Assembly: GCA_030407005.1 (NCBI GenBank)
Contig: JAUDYN010000001.1
Location: 3,038,001 to 3,102,000, forward strand
Direction: 5' to 3'
Source: Desarmillaria ectypa
Taxonomy: Eukaryota > Basidiomycota > Agaricomycetes > Agaricales > Physalacriaceae
DNA: 64,000 nucleotides
The position numbers and the translations under genes are program-made. Each line of letters begins with the position of its first letter. Position 1 is the stretch's first letter. The notes under the pieces were generated by a model. That model saw only the letters and a program-made list of their open reading frames with translations, did no database searches and was not told the origin of the DNA. Shown here one piece after another: positions 11,465 to 23,465 of this stretch.

Positions 11465-14400
11465 CTACAATAACCGTGTTATGACCCCGAGACCCTGCCC
11501 AAGAGTAAGCGCTTTCTCTGAACCAGGTCAAGGGATCGTACCTTGGTTTTGCCCTCTCGGAATAGTAGTTTCATTCCCTCCTTCACAAATTCAGGGTGTG
11601 AGATGAATTCAAACTGCACCGTGGCACGGTCCCCCGTTCGAAGAACTCCCTGAGGATGATCCATTCCGATGATTCTCACTGTTTGCCTCACAGCCTAGTA
11701 GGAATACGTCAGCTTTTGAATAGACTGTAGATACAAGGTCCAGACATACGCCACAATGTAGCATGGCCTGTAAGAAGTCTGTCAAATCACCGACGCCGGT
11801 GCCATTCAACTCACACTCACTTGGTAGTTTCTTTGCAACGTGGTGTTATGACTGTGACGTTGGCTTAATCTACAGCAATCAACAACGAACGAAAACACCG
11901 CACTATAGAATGAGGACTTGTCCCTCGAATTGCCGTATAGCTATAGAATGCACCAGTTAATATTTCACACGGTTGCATATTTTCGCCGTTTCTTACCACG
12001 AGGAGGTGACTCTGATTTACTCACCAAAACCATCCCCTTCCGGACTGCCGCTTTTCGTACCCGCTTCAAGGCAAAGGCGACACACTGGCCTGCATCAGCC
12101 CTTGTCACCGGCGCTCTAATACCCGCTTTTAGCACTGTTTTCGCTCAATATTGTCACTGCTGGCGGGCCACTTCTCCGCCCAAGACAAAAACAAAGGTTT
12201 TACTGCGGTGATGGCCAGGACGTCATGACATCAGCCTGGCGCGCAACTATTTGGGAATAGATGAATCATATTCTGGGATGTGAAACCAAGCATCTTCAGC
12301 CGGCATTCAGGTTTTGCCTGATATGCAGGTGCCGACGTATTTGCTGCGTTCGAAATCCCAGATGATAATTCGTCTAGTATTTTGTGCCCGTCTTGGTTGC
12401 CCCAAAATAGTCGGCAGCCAGGAGTAGATGCCTATCCAGAGAATATCTCGGAAGAACAATCCGATTGGTCGATCAAGACATTCTCCAGAAGACCAATTGC
12501 AAGACCAATTGCAAGCGTATATGGTCTCACCGTCGCAACGCAGAGCTGGCAAAGAGATGTGAGGTGTGCCTCAAGCGAAACTGGGATCCCAAGTGGGCCA
12601 GGCACTTTCTTGGGTAGCCGCTAAGGACATACTTCCGTGTCATTTCTCGGTCTGACCACGATGCCCTCCACTCCCACAATATAGGAAGCAAGCCTGCTGC
12701 ATGGTGCTCCTGGTTCCGCTTGAGGCAGCCTACAAAGTCACTTAACTCTTTTGCCCACAGGATGCCTTGCGCCGAGAATGGTCCGTCAGTCGTGTATGGA
12801 ATAGAACTCGTACCTTTTCCTTTGCATACTCTTGATGACGGTGCTTAAATAATTCCCATTAGAATCCGGCCCCAGCAACACTGCGTCACCAGTCTTGGCG
12901 CTACCGTTGTTTACGATCCCATTCACGACCGTGCCCACATATGGCACTGACCACACGTCAGTGACAGAGAACTGGATGGTGTCACTTGTGATTCAATGGA
13001 TACATTCTCCCCGACTCACCTCTAGAGGCTGATTCGGCGCAAATTTGTCGCTGTCCGCCTCACTGGAAGGAAGCAGGTTCAGGAATGTGCGTACATAGTC
13101 AAGGCCTTCTCCAGTGACATTTGACACTTGAAATATAGGGCACAGTCTGAAAGTAGGGTTACGTGAAGGATACTTAAATGCAATATATACTGTTCTTACT
13201 TGTCTTTCCCGAAAGAAGTCGCAATTTCAACGGATGCCTCAATAGATTTCACGAACACGGGTATTTTGCTAGATTGCTTGAGATACGGTTTGTCATAGCA
13301 GAAATGCAACTCACCGACACCCCGGGCTCCCCAGTATCTTGGCAACTTGTTTGATGGTCTCTGCAGTCACATTGGGTGGTGTCATGTCAATCTGACATTG
13401 ATGGTTTAAACAAAATATCGTAATTAGAAGACAATTATTGACCTTGGTGATACAAACGACGATCGGTACACTCAAGGCCAGTGCAATGGATAAATGCTCT
13501 TTCGACATTCCAATCAAACCCGCATTAGCGCCGACAGTTAATATGATGCAGGAAGGTGCGCCCGACGTTAGTCCATAGAGAGTGGTTTTGAGATATCGTT
13601 CATGGCCAGCAAGGTCTATAGAATTCGATCAATGTGGGGACTTCTAGAGTAGATGCATGGCTTACCAATGAAGGAGACAATTTTGGCAGCCTGTATAGAA
13701 ATCTCTTCCCAGCCCAACTTTTCTCTTCGTATAACATCCGGGTCGGAAGAATTTGCGGTGCTAGGTAGGATTGAAACCCCCGAAGGTCCAAAGCCAAGGA
13801 TCTCCATTCCTACGCTGGACGTCCGGCCAGTTTCAATTTCGTGTTTGTGTCGAAAGAGGGCTACCCGAGCCCGACCTCTCCCATCATCCAATGCGCCTAA
13901 TTGAAAGTTTAGTCAAGAATGGAGTTTCTATAGCAGATACAGCATGCGCACCACGCGTCAGTACACCCAGGGTAGTAGACTTCCCGCTGTCAACGTTTCC
14001 CACCACGGCACATCGAACTTCCGGAGTGAGAGAGACATTTGGAGGAGGTAACCGTAGTAGCAGCGATATCCGCGGATGTCCAGTCCTGACTTCACAAAGC
14101 ACAGAAACCTTTCAGACGGATGAGTAGCTGCCTGCGGCGCGATCAGTTAATGGTGACTTCACCTTACCGCCAATCTCCTCCACAGCATCAGTAACCCTTG
14201 GCCGCAACGTGTCCAAGTCTTGCACAGTTTTCTCAAATCTTGTCCATCCATCCGACGAGTCTGTGAGCTCTCCGGAGAACAATAACGCACGGGGAGGTTG
14301 TGATCCAATTCGTAGGACATATTCACCGTGGTTTTGAGTAATCAAGGCAGCGATCATGTCTCGCGCCGACTCGTAGTCATTGGGCAGTTTAGACTGTAAT

Positions 14401-14795
14401 AGTGTCTTGCGTTATCGTCAGTACCAGTCGAGTTAAAGAGAACATCGCGTTACCAAGATCTCCTCCTCTACCTCGGAGAATGCGGTGCCATCAGTATGCT
14501 CGCTCAAGACGACAACGTTTCTATGTTCATCGGCTTTCTCTTTCCCCTTTGACGGAGGACCTTTGTTCTCCTTCTCATTTGCTACGGGCTCGCCCAAGAC
14601 GATGACTTTTCTACGTTCGTCGGCTTTCCCTTTCCCCTTGGACGGAGAATCTTTGCTATCCTTCTCCTTTGCCATGGCCACTGCTCCCTGAACTCGCCGT
14701 TTAGCCAATTCGCGATTGCGTATGTCTTCGATTTCGGTCTGAAATGCTTGAAAGCGGGTCATTTTCGAGGTAGCATCGCCTGTTTTATGTGTCAT
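11465..14795 (-). CDS. GTPBP1/GTPBP2-type translational GTPase (EF-Tu superfamily)
   Basis: This is a cytosolic EF-Tu-like GTPase of the GTPBP1 group, which is linked to ribosome rescue and mRNA turnover in animals. Model, 15 exons: complement(11465..11494, 11542..11694, 11750..11767, 11821..11851, 11904..11940, 11997..12115, 12814..12971, 13020..13146, 13200..13268, 13315..13391, 13443..13615, 13666..13896, 13952..14108, 14163..14393, 14454..14795), 650 aa. Visible motifs: G1 [11 protein letters not shown], switch region [16 protein letters not shown]3 [13 protein letters not shown]4 as TKID (split by an intron), SPGCRKIPVFVK, then domains II and III ending [18 protein letters not shown] and [13 protein letters not shown]. 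The N-terminal 114 codons are Lys/Ser-rich and repeat a SKGKxKADE segment. Intron 12116-12813 is 698 nt, far longer than its neighbours. The start (14795 or 14762) and the junction near 14109-14162 are uncertain. Confidence 0.9.
12116..12813 (-). other. Unusually long intron of the GTPBP1-type gene
   Basis: The intron separates KSMQRKR from [10 protein letters not shown], with GT-AG borders and correct phase. It is 698 nt, while the other introns of the gene are about 46-55 nt. It holds no recognisable coding sequence in either direction. A 12-bp direct repeat (gaccaattgcaa, 12491-12514) occurs in tandem. An old insertion is possible, but I could not find terminal repeats. Confidence 0.65.
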
Positions 14796-15114
14796 TTTGG
14801 TAAGAGTCAAGCTGACGAAAATTGGCATAAACTGACTCGATACGCCAAACTTACATAATCGAACCCTAGTCGGTATCATGACCATCGAAAGGGGGAGATA
14901 CAATTGACACATACAAAACAAAGAAATCCGCCAAAGAACATATGCCTTTACACCTAATGAAGCCATACTACGGAGGGATGCCTAAGGCGCTAAGGGAGAA
15001 ACTCAGGAATCGCGGTATTTGTCTGTATTTGTACGGCGGTCCAGTTATCACTGCCCAGTCACGCAGTCACCGAACCGCTGCGTGTGACTGACCGTGTTTT
15101 CGTGGCCCACCATC
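14796..15114. promoter_or_regulatory. Divergent promoter region between GTPase gene and mcl1
   Basis: These 319 bp separate the start codons of two head-to-head genes and must carry promoter elements of both. I see no clear TATA box or known operator. Confidence 0.45.
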
Positions 15115-18100
15115 ATGTCCAAACTCATTTCCAACCCTGCCCACGGCCCAGGGACTACTAGCCTTGCATTCTCAAAGGATGGATTGTTCGTTGTGCCGTT
15201 CCTCGTGTATCGTTAAAAAACTGACAAATGACGCGTCGCAGACGCGCTTTCACAGGTGGCCAGGATTGTATAGTAAGACTATGGAAAATGGACGAAGGCG
15301 CCGAGCAGGAGCCAGAAACGGCCCCTGATGCTGATTTACCGATCACCTGCATTACAGCTTGCGTATGTGACTTCGACTCGTACTTTCATCGACCTTCTCA
15401 CCAATTCCTAGGCGGACTGCTGGTTTTCAGGGAGTGAAGACGCACAAGTTCGACGGTACCTCAAGAATACCAACGAATGTGATGGTTATACCGCTTCTGT
15501 TAAAGGAGTGTCAGTACGATGCTTGGCCATCGATACCAAGGGGAGAAGACTTGCTGTTGGTTCCGAGTGCGTGGCCTTCCTGATTCCATACCACTAACTC
15601 ACATTCGGCAGCGAATTATCTGTGAAGGTTATAGACATGGAAGATCCCGCGAAAGTCAACAGTTTAGAAAGCCACCAGGGCGGAGTACGACGGGTGACCT
15701 GGCACCCTACGCTACCTGTATTGGTATGTTTCGCTTATGCTACCAGTTTGTATACGTTCTCTTCATAACTACTGTACAGGTAACTTGCGGTTGTGATGGT
15801 AAAATTATAATGTGGGATATGTCAGAAGAGGAGCCCAAGATCGAGAAGCAGATAGATGGTATCATCCCTGCTGTCAGAGACACAGAGTGAGTCTCGTCAT
15901 CAACACTCTTCTAAGCCTGAGTTTATGCTGTTACAGATCCTCTGACTTCTCCCATGATTGCTCTGCTATTTGGCATACATCTGGTGAACATTTTTTCATC
16001 ATCTCACGCATTCATGGTGAGTTTTGACTTGGCCGGGCTCCGCACTTTTTAATCGAACTCTATTTAGATGTCGTCGCTGTCTCGCGTTCCGAAGGAACGA
16101 AGATGTCGACTTTCACTGATAATGACGTGACCGGTACGACTACTGCTATAGCCATGTCAGCTAACGGCGCGTACCTTGCTTCGGCAACAACGTCAGCAGT
16201 ATACGTTTGGTCCACCACAGCGCGACGCATAGTGGCGAAGTAAGCATTTTCGACTCGGACGTACTCATCAACTGATTTCTTTGCGTAGACAACTAACAAA
16301 TTCAACTGCTATTATTACTCAACTTGCGTTCTCGCCGAAGCAAAATATCATTGCCTGGACAGACTCAAGTGGTCAACTCGTTCGCTGGATCGACGCTATT
16401 CCACCACTGTTTCCCGATCCCATAAGGCCGATCATCTCTACAAAGAGTGCCACGACGAATGCAGTTCAACAGCCTACAACGTTCTTATTCGATGAAGATA
16501 GTAGAATAGATGACGCTTTAGACACTGGTGATGCTGATCTTAGTGACGACGACGAAGCTGATGATGTGACTCGTTGGAATGGGCCCAGCGATTCGAGGTA
16601 CATGCAAAACACCAAAGAACCTTTTAAAAACAAAGGCCATATGGTTAAGGAAATGGGTAAGTCGGTATGCCTCCTCTTTGTAAATTTAGTTTTCAGCGGA
16701 AGCCTGTTGACAGTAAGCATTACGGAGGCCCAGCCACCCTTCCAATCAGGTTCAACACCAATGGATAACAAGAAACGATATCTAGGTGATTTCAATATCT
16801 TACATCGTCTTTCAGTTTCTGAACCCTTATAGCCTATAACACAATCGGAGTCATCGAAGTCACTGACCAGGATATTCACAATATCGTAAATATTGAATTT
16901 TTCGACCGCTCAACAAGACGGGGCCAACATTTTACCGACAGCCTGAAGTATGATCTAGGCTGCCTTGGTAGGCTTATCCGCACTTCAGCCTTTCAAATCT
17001 CATTGTTATTTAGGTGAACGAGGAGCCCTGTTTGCTTGCCAGCCCGAAGATAACCACACAGCCAAAGTAACATTCAAGCCGTATGGATCATGGTCTTCTC
17101 AAAGTGATTGGTCCTATGATTTGAAAGGTCAAACCTGTGTTCTCGGCATCGCCGTTGGTGGTATTCCACCATCCACCAGTCTTCGCCAAGGCTCCGAGGA
17201 GGATCTAAATGGCCTTGGAAACATCGTTGTAGCTACTAGCCAGGGAGACTTGACATTCCTGAGTGGTACTGGAAGGGAGCGGCGAATCATTGGCCTAGGC
17301 GCTGATTTTGTGTCGATGGTTGCGGGGACCGAATGGGTATTCGTTGTTCATCGTGCTGGCGCAGCAACGATTGATGGTCAGTGCTGAGGAAATTTCTCTT
17401 GCAATTTGAATAAGAAACCCGTTGTAGGATCTCAAAATCTGTCTTATAAACTCATCAACTTTGATGATTTCAGTGTCCGACAGCGGGACGTTCTTCCCAT
17501 CCCAAAGAACCATATACTCAAATGGATCGGAATCACCGACCAAGGGGTAGGCATTTTCACTCTCATCCCATTCAACATCTGTTAATCTCGGCACCTCCTA
17601 GGCACCTGCTGTTTATGATTCATCAGGACAAGTACACATACTTACGAAATATCGAATCCCGCATCACGGTTCTTGGGTCCGTGTAATGGACACACATCTT
17701 CTCGAAAGGAGAGAGGGAAAGGACGAATCCTACTGGCCTGTGGGAATTACAGGAAGCACGTTCATGTGCTTGATTCTTAAGGCGCGTTTTTCTTACAGTA
17801 CGAGATCTGCAGATCTGACGGGTCTTCCATAGGGAAGACAAGAGCATCCCGGCTTTCCCAGACCACTTATCCAAGAGCTCCCTATGCGTATGCCGTTCCG
17901 GAATGATAATGCTCTTGAAGAACAGTACGCGATATCGCCTCGTATGGTTGCCTTGATTTAATGTCCAACATATTTCAGGGTCGAACGTGAGATGTTGCTC
18001 CACGATATGGCAGTCGATATTCTCGATGAGGAGCTTACTACCGAAGACATCATCGCAAAGGAGCGGGCCATGGATAAGGAATTCCTTCAGCTCATTCAAG

Positions 18101-19121
18101 GCGCCTGCAAAGCGGATAACATTCCCAGGGCGATCGAACTAACGAAGCTACTGCATCACGTTAACTCCTTTGACTTGGTTGTCAAGATTGCAGATTTCTA
18201 CCATATGGTTGGGTTTAAAGAGAAGGTCCTGCAACTGAAGCGGATACACGAGGAAAGCGAAGACCGCATGGTGCTTGCTCGCGAAAAACGACGACGGTGG
18301 AACAAAGCAGATCCTCCTCCTCGACGCTTAGCTGATGCTGAGGAACCATTCTCTGACCGGCCTAAAGCATTCCAAGACTTTGGACCACCACCTTCAATAC
18401 ACAGACCCGGACTTTCCCGAGCTACTCCTATGGTTGAAAAGACACGATCGTCGTCTGTGGTCCCGGTATCCGCCCCGAAATCATGGGAGGAAACCACTGT
18501 TTCCGAAGAAGATATCACTCCGGATGGTAAACGAAAACGCGATCCTTTAGGAGAGTCACCCAGTGACCTGATGCCGCCTCCGAAGCAAAGTGAGTCCGTC
18601 TCGAAATTATGATCAAGCCTCTTAACATGTGGGTTTAATAGAATCAAATCCATTTACTCGTAAAATTGCACAAGAAAACGGCCGGAATCCTTTTGCACGA
18701 AAAACTGACACAAACAAAGTTATACAGAAGAGTGAGAGCTTTTTCGATAAAGTTGACGCTGCTGAGGCAGATCCTGGGAAGAAACGCAAGTATATCGTGA
18801 CCTTGCCACGACACCTTCACTCAATATTTTCCAGGACCTGCCGCGAAAACGCAAGAGAAGGAGAAGAAGGAAAGTTCCCGCCAAACGACCTTGTTTGGTC
18901 TTATGTCTGGCGTTAAAGCAGGTGAAAAGAAAGCTCGTCCTAAAAAGAAATCCGGCGATGAGATATCGGCCTCCCAGGCGACAGATGTTTCTATGTCAGA
19001 CGCCGTACCAGAGTCGGAGGCAACACTTGTAGATCCAGACCAGGTGCAAAACCTACCAGATGGCGGACAGGAGACACAAGTGGAAACGCAGCTGGCTGAA
19101 GGGATGCAAGGTATAAATTGA
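15115..19121 (+). CDS. mcl1: Mcl1/Ctf4/WDHD1 replisome hub protein
   Basis: Ctf4-type proteins link the CMG helicase to DNA polymerase alpha and support sister-chromatid cohesion in the nucleus. Model, 17 exons: 15115..15197, 15242..15362, 15412..15566, 15612..15723, 15780..15886, 15937..16016, 16068..16239, 16289..16656, 16714..16785, 16833..16967, 17014..17376, 17428..17546, 17602..17781, 17833..17924, 17979..18589, 18642..18785, 18835..19121; 1066 aa. N-terminal WD repeats are visible ([47 protein letters not shown]), followed by the conserved middle domain ([44 protein letters not shown]) and a Lys/Ser-rich tail with NPFTRK and NPFARK repeats. Two introns have GC donors (17782, 18786), each forced by frame and homology. 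The first exon's 3' border is provisional. Confidence 0.93.
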
Positions 19122-19246
19122 ATGAACAGCACGCATGGAAGGTGTAATGTACGGTTTCTAGTTTCTAGCACTTGTAGAATATGCAATCGATATGATTTAT
19201 ACAAGTCGTATATGTATAACAGAAACTGTGATGCCGTCGATCTCGT

Positions 19247-20221
19247 TCATCTTTTCGCAATCGCTGCCTTCAGTGCTCCGAGTCCACGTGTAGACACAAC
19301 GCTTCTCCACACAAAATTGACGCTCTCCTCGACGTCGAGGGAACTAAGAATTTCCTTGACGCCAGTTCCAGTAGCATATCCTAGATAAACCATGGCGACT
19401 GAAATCGCATCTGCTCGACAATCCCGCGGAACTGTTATGAGCACGTTACTACTAAGGTGGCTCCGCTTTGAATGGTATAACGCCGAAAAGATGAAGTCCC
19501 TCGCAGCAGTAAACTGCGTGACACTCAGCCCAGAAATGTTATCGTCTGACTCTGACCTAGTTGGACCAGGCTCGTCCATCATTCCCCCGTTCATGAATAT
19601 GTCCATTTCTGAGCATAAACGCTGCATCTCTGGGAGATATGAGGGGTGCATGCGAGGTGGAAGGGATAGGTCTAGTACACTTGTGCTAGTGTTCTCGTCG
19701 TAGTAGTGATTAGACACGGTAGGGGGAGAGGCCCGCGGTGTGATCTTGACGATGTGCGTAAATTTGTCGTCATTGGGTGTCATTAATTCCTCTGTTTTAC
19801 TACGGACGCCACCAAAGGAGGCAGTGTCTTCCTCGAATGCAACATACAGGCAGTCCGTGATCTCTTGTAGACATCTAGACTCATGGATTTGAAAGGTAGG
19901 TTTCTTGGTGGTTTCACGGTTCCAAAACCTTTTGCTGGACCTTGCGGCCGTCGGATAAGGCGTTCGTGTCGCTTTGGCGGCAGAAGTGGAGGGAAGCTCT
20001 GCATAAGACCTGCTGGATAGACCGATTGTAGGCAGCGCAACATTGGTGGGCAGGGGGTCGGTGTATCGGCGAGGATGACGCCGAGATTCTAGAGGAATGG
20101 CGCCCTTCCCATTGCTTTTAACTGACCCACCGTTAGCAGAAGGCGAGGTGGGACGAGTAGAGGTTGGAAAAAAGGAGGATGTTAAGGAGGAGAGAGATGA
20201 TAAGATTGTGAAGCTTTTCAT
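19247..20221 (-). CDS. Dual-specificity-phosphatase-like protein, probably catalytically dead
   Basis: This is a single-exon gene of 324 codons starting MKSFTILSSLSS at 20221. The first 110 residues are Ser/Pro/Arg-rich and look disordered. From about residue 115 the layout recalls a dual-specificity phosphatase: an ITDCLYVAFEEDTA block (compare the family's I-x-x-x-LYLG start), THIVKI at the position of the usual THILN, and near the C-terminus VLITVPRDCRADAISVAMVY where the family has the HCxxGxSRS loop followed by a helix. The His-Cys pair and the Arg of the P-loop are not conserved; the only cysteine there is in PRDCRAD, out of register. If the resemblance is real, this is a pseudophosphatase. 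The assignment is inference from motif layout and could be wrong. Its 3' end faces that of mcl1, 125 bp away. Confidence 0.6.
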   Translation of the reverse strand: MKSFTILSSLSSLTSSFFPTSTRPTSPSANGGSVKSNGKGAIPLESRRHPRRYTDPLPTNVALPTIGLSSRSYAELPSTSAAKATRTPYPTAARSSKRFWNRETTKKPTFQIHESRCLQEITDCLYVAFEEDTASFGGVRSKTEELMTPNDDKFTHIVKITPRASPPTVSNHYYDENTSTSVLDLSLPPRMHPSYLPEMQRLCSEMDIFMNGGMMDEPGPTRSESDDNISGLSVTQFTAARDFIFSALYHSKRSHLSSNVLITVPRDCRADAISVAMVYLGYATGTGVKEILSSLDVEESVNFVWRSVVSTRGLGALKAAIAKR

Positions 20222-21107
20222 TGTTCACAGAGAAGATTGTCTGCTAGATAGTGCACCCCGGAACCTTATATACTTCCGCTGAGGCCTTTGGAGCTGATCG
20301 TGATCGTTCCGCGGAGCCATTTCGACATCTGAAGGTCTCATATAATGGGATGGAGCTCCAAACCGAGTAAAACACTAGCACAGGATTCTGTATACTTTAA
20401 GTCCAGTAGGGACGCATCTTTCAAGGCACGAGGACGATACTGGATGCCCAGGGAACACCCAGAAAAGCACATTAAAGATGCCCTTAGTCGTACGGTATTG
20501 GCGAGGAACTTCAGCTTTGACTTGATGACTTGTGCCCCCTTTACGCCTTCCTCAGTATGATCGTGACGATCAGACAGCTGAAATACTGAGAGAAACTTTC
20601 TCACATGTGGAAGAATGGCGCAGGTGTTCGGAACCAAGAAGCTCTATGAGCAGATTCCGAGTCCTATATATAGATTACTATTCGTGACGGCAATTGCCGA
20701 GCCTACCTTGCTTGATTCGTGGGAACCTTTTCTATTTGTGGCGGCCATTGCCGGGCTTGTGAACTTTTCTAAAATTCCTGGCTGCTGTTGCCGAGTCTTT
20801 TTCGAACAGGATGTGCTGGTTGTACTCATGACCTGCCATGCGCAGCGATGGCCTACACTTCTAGTTCTGTGTGTGAATATCGAACAAAGTATTTTCGAGT
20901 ACGGCCACGGACCGCATTTACATCGTGCGGAAGTTGTACTATATAGTGGGTGACGTCAGAAGGGGCAACGGCGGTCCAGTTAGGCTAAGCCTCAAGTCAA
21001 GAGCCATACGGTGCCTAACAGCACGAGGTAAGAAGGTACGCAGGGAAAAGCATTTATTCTTACTTACTAAGCTTGTTCAAGTTGAAGCCTGATATTAAGT
21101 CACCGAC
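20222..21107. other. Divergent intergenic region, nothing coding recognised
   Basis: It separates two head-to-head genes, the phosphatase-like gene and the AYR1-type gene. Short frames here lack family resemblance. A TGACGTCA palindrome lies at 20951-20958. Confidence 0.5.
20951..20958. promoter_or_regulatory. CRE/ATF-type palindrome TGACGTCA
   Basis: A perfect 8-bp cAMP-response-element palindrome lies 150 bp upstream of the AYR1-type start codon. Fungal bZIP factors of the Atf1/CREB type bind this sequence. Function here is inferred from position only. Confidence 0.4.
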
Positions 21108-22249
21108 ATGACAGATAGCCGCAAAACTGTCCTGATAACTGGGTAAGCCGTATACGTATTACCATGATCATTGATTGCATTTATCCTGTATTTTTCTCAG
21201 ATGTAGGCCTGGCGGTATAGGGAACTCCCTGGCAAGAGAATTCCATTCCAATGGTGTGTGATCAAATGTCATTTGTGGACAGAATTTTTATCTCGCATCA
21301 GGTTACCGCGTCTTTGCCACTGCACGTTCCAAGGATCATCTCGTTGATCTCACCGATCTTGGTATCGAAGTCTTTGCTTTAGATGTAACGTCGCCCCCCG
21401 ATATCCAGGACATAAAAGCGGAGATTTCTGAACGTACTGGAGGGTCTCTCGACATTCTCGTGAACAATGCAGGCTTTGCGTGCACGATGCCTGCTCTTGA
21501 CTTGGATTTTATTATTGTGCAGAAGACATTCGATACCAATCTCTTCTCAGTGATGCGTATGGTCCAAGCATTTGCCAGTCTATTGATCCAGGCAAAGGGG
21601 ACGATTGTTAATATCGGATCCGTCGCGGCTATATTGCCCTATACCTTCGGGTGTGAGCCAGACGTCTTTCTTCATGGTCGATTCATTGATTGAGGTGTAT
21701 CTATAGCATCTTACAATGCATCCAAGGCTGCCTTGCACTCGTATAGCGACACACTTCGTATAGAACTTAGCCCATTCGAGTAAGTTATACACTATGCACA
21801 TGAACCTTTTTTAACCATTGGAATGTAGTGTCAAAGTTGTTGTGGTCATTACGGGTGGTGTGCTTAGTCGGCTTACAGCCAGCAAGCGAGACCTTCCCCC
21901 CGACTCAATCTACCTTCCAATTAGCTCGGACTTCCACGACCGCCAAGGAAATTCGCAGAAGACTGGTATGCCAAATGATATTTATGCACGTAAGGTCGTC
22001 AGTGAGCTTATCAAGCCCTGCCCGCCGAAGTGGCTCTGGAAAGGGACGATGGCAACCAGGGTCTGGTTTCTGTCGACGTTTTTCCCCAAGGGAATTTGGG
22101 TAGGTTATCTTTATCATTTGAAGGGCTGCGTTGAACTGCGTGACAGGACTTTTTACTCTCAAGGCGGTTTGGTATCGATAAAATGGCTGTGTTTTGGAAG
22201 AAACGACTTGCCTGATTTCGGTTTTAAAGCCCTGCGTTTAGTTTATTGA
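21108..22249 (+). CDS. ayr1: AYR1-type NADPH-dependent 1-acyldihydroxyacetone-phosphate reductase (SDR)
   Basis: AYR1-type enzymes reduce 1-acyl-DHAP to lysophosphatidate on lipid droplets and the ER, an early step of phospholipid synthesis. Model: 21108..21142, 21201..21253, 21302..21652, 21707..21779, 21829..22249; 310 aa. The classical SDR elements are present: cofactor loop LITGCRPGGIGNSLA (TGxxxGIG), YRVFATAR, DILVNNAGF, catalytic Ser in IVNIGSVAAILP and SYNASKAALHSY (YxxxK). The tail has a hydrophobic stretch (WFLSTFFPKGIWVGYLY) suited to membrane association. The N-terminus and spacing match Ayr1 better than other SDRs; the exact substrate is inferred from that. The third donor (GTGAGC, exon end 21652) was chosen because it alone restores GSSYNASK. 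Confidence 0.85.
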
Positions 22250-22385
22250 TTACAGTATGTAATTAAATCATAGGAATCAAATATGGCATGTCTTGAATGA
22301 GCTTGATTAGAGTGTGTAGTTACAAAAGTATCAGATATTCGGAACATTTTTGTAACACCGGTCAGAATTCTTGCCAATCACCACC

Positions 22386-22768
22386 ATGTCTCGCACAAAT
22401 GGACGTCCTGAGCCCGAAGTCATCATGAACGTCTGTCCTGATTTTTCTCCCAGCGAGATGTCTCTCACACAACCAACAGTATGTTGACGGCTTCTCGTAC
22501 TCGAAGGGTAAAATGGATGAGGCGTTTCGACCTGGGGGCATTCTGGAGAAAGGCCCTCTCAAACCAGTCAAAGAATCATCTGTTGTAGCGATAAAAAAGG
22601 ACGACATCGATATCATTGTGCGTCGTGGGATCTTACAGTTTGCGCTATACACTGACCTGGTGCCCACAGGTCAATGAATTCGAAATGACACGAGCACAAG
22701 CGGAGAAAGTCTTGGTCCAACACCAGGGAAACGTCGTTGCTGCTTTGAAAGCACTGATTACACATTGA
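22386..22768 (+). CDS. HYPK: HYPK-type UBA protein (NatA-associated chaperone)
   Basis: HYPK binds the ribosomal N-terminal acetyltransferase NatA and acts with it co-translationally. Model: 22386..22430, 22480..22617, 22670..22768; 93 aa, all phases 0. The C-terminal 35 residues are a UBA domain typical of HYPK (DDIDIIVNEFEMTRAQAEKV, then VQHQGNVVAALKAL). The middle region GKMDEAFRPGGILEK is a variable linker. The small size matches the family. The first donor is GTCTGT, somewhat weak, but the splice gives a clean frame. Confidence 0.8.
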
Positions 22769-23465
22769 GGCGTGCCCATTTCTTGTCCTTTTCATTCTAG
22801 CACCCTTTTACTGAGCTCCAGAATATTCACCGGCACCAGTCGCGATGCGAGCCGCTCTTTCATGGGCATCCTTTCTGCCAAGCAGCTGGCGTCGGGGACG
22901 TTCTTTACAAATTGTGAAGGACCGAATATCTTCGTATGTGTTGTGAATCAGGTAGCTCTGAATTCCCTCTTTACCTCTGCGACCTATTGAGAGCGTGATT
23001 CATCATCTTTCTTGGTAATACATGCGAGTCTCCGCCCAATATCCCAAAGTATTAAGTAGGCGCCAATGCCTTTTTCTCCGTTCAACCAACGTAAACTCGC
23101 ACCACACATCTTTCAAAGCGGAATTCTTCCCAGCGCTTATTCCAAGTCCAGGCCCCCTCCATTCAACCCCAGTTGATTCAAAATCTATACTAGGTGCTCA
23201 ACATCGTATTCGGCAGAGTCTGCCGTCATCCACGCATTGGCCTCGTGTATCTCTCGGAGATCCATCCGGAATCTCTGCATCCTACTTTAGCTTTGGAGTC
23301 ACATTGGGGCTATCCCATCGAGAAGTCACCGCTGTACAGGAAGCACTTCGACACAACTTTATTTCTGCGTGGCGATTCCTATAAAGATTGTATCGCTTAA
23401 ATCTTCTCTCCCTGGTTTCTCTTTCCTGCCATCTTTCCTCCCACGTAGTACGTATTGTCGCAAAA
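22769..23465. other. Intergenic, upstream region of coiled-coil gene
   Basis: There is no coding sequence that I can support here. The last 150 bp are pyrimidine-rich and include tracts of TTTCTC type, as often seen just upstream of fungal start codons. Confidence 0.45.

Noticed and set aside
12382..12624. 80-codon forward frame inside the long GTPase intron
   Set aside because: Composition and sequence show no known motif, and it has no supporting splice or promoter context.
14090..14167. Alternative 78-nt intron in the GTPase gene (GTAAGG donor, GAAG acceptor)
   Set aside because: It is frame-consistent, but the 54-nt version (14109-14162) keeps SVLCE, which fits the family better. It remains a possible alternative.
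17623..18099. 158-codon open frame on the reverse strand
   Set aside because: It lies antisense to well-conserved mcl1 exons and shows no family resemblance.
20345..20560. 71-codon forward frame
   Set aside because: It has no family resemblance and no splice partners, and it lies in a divergent promoter region.
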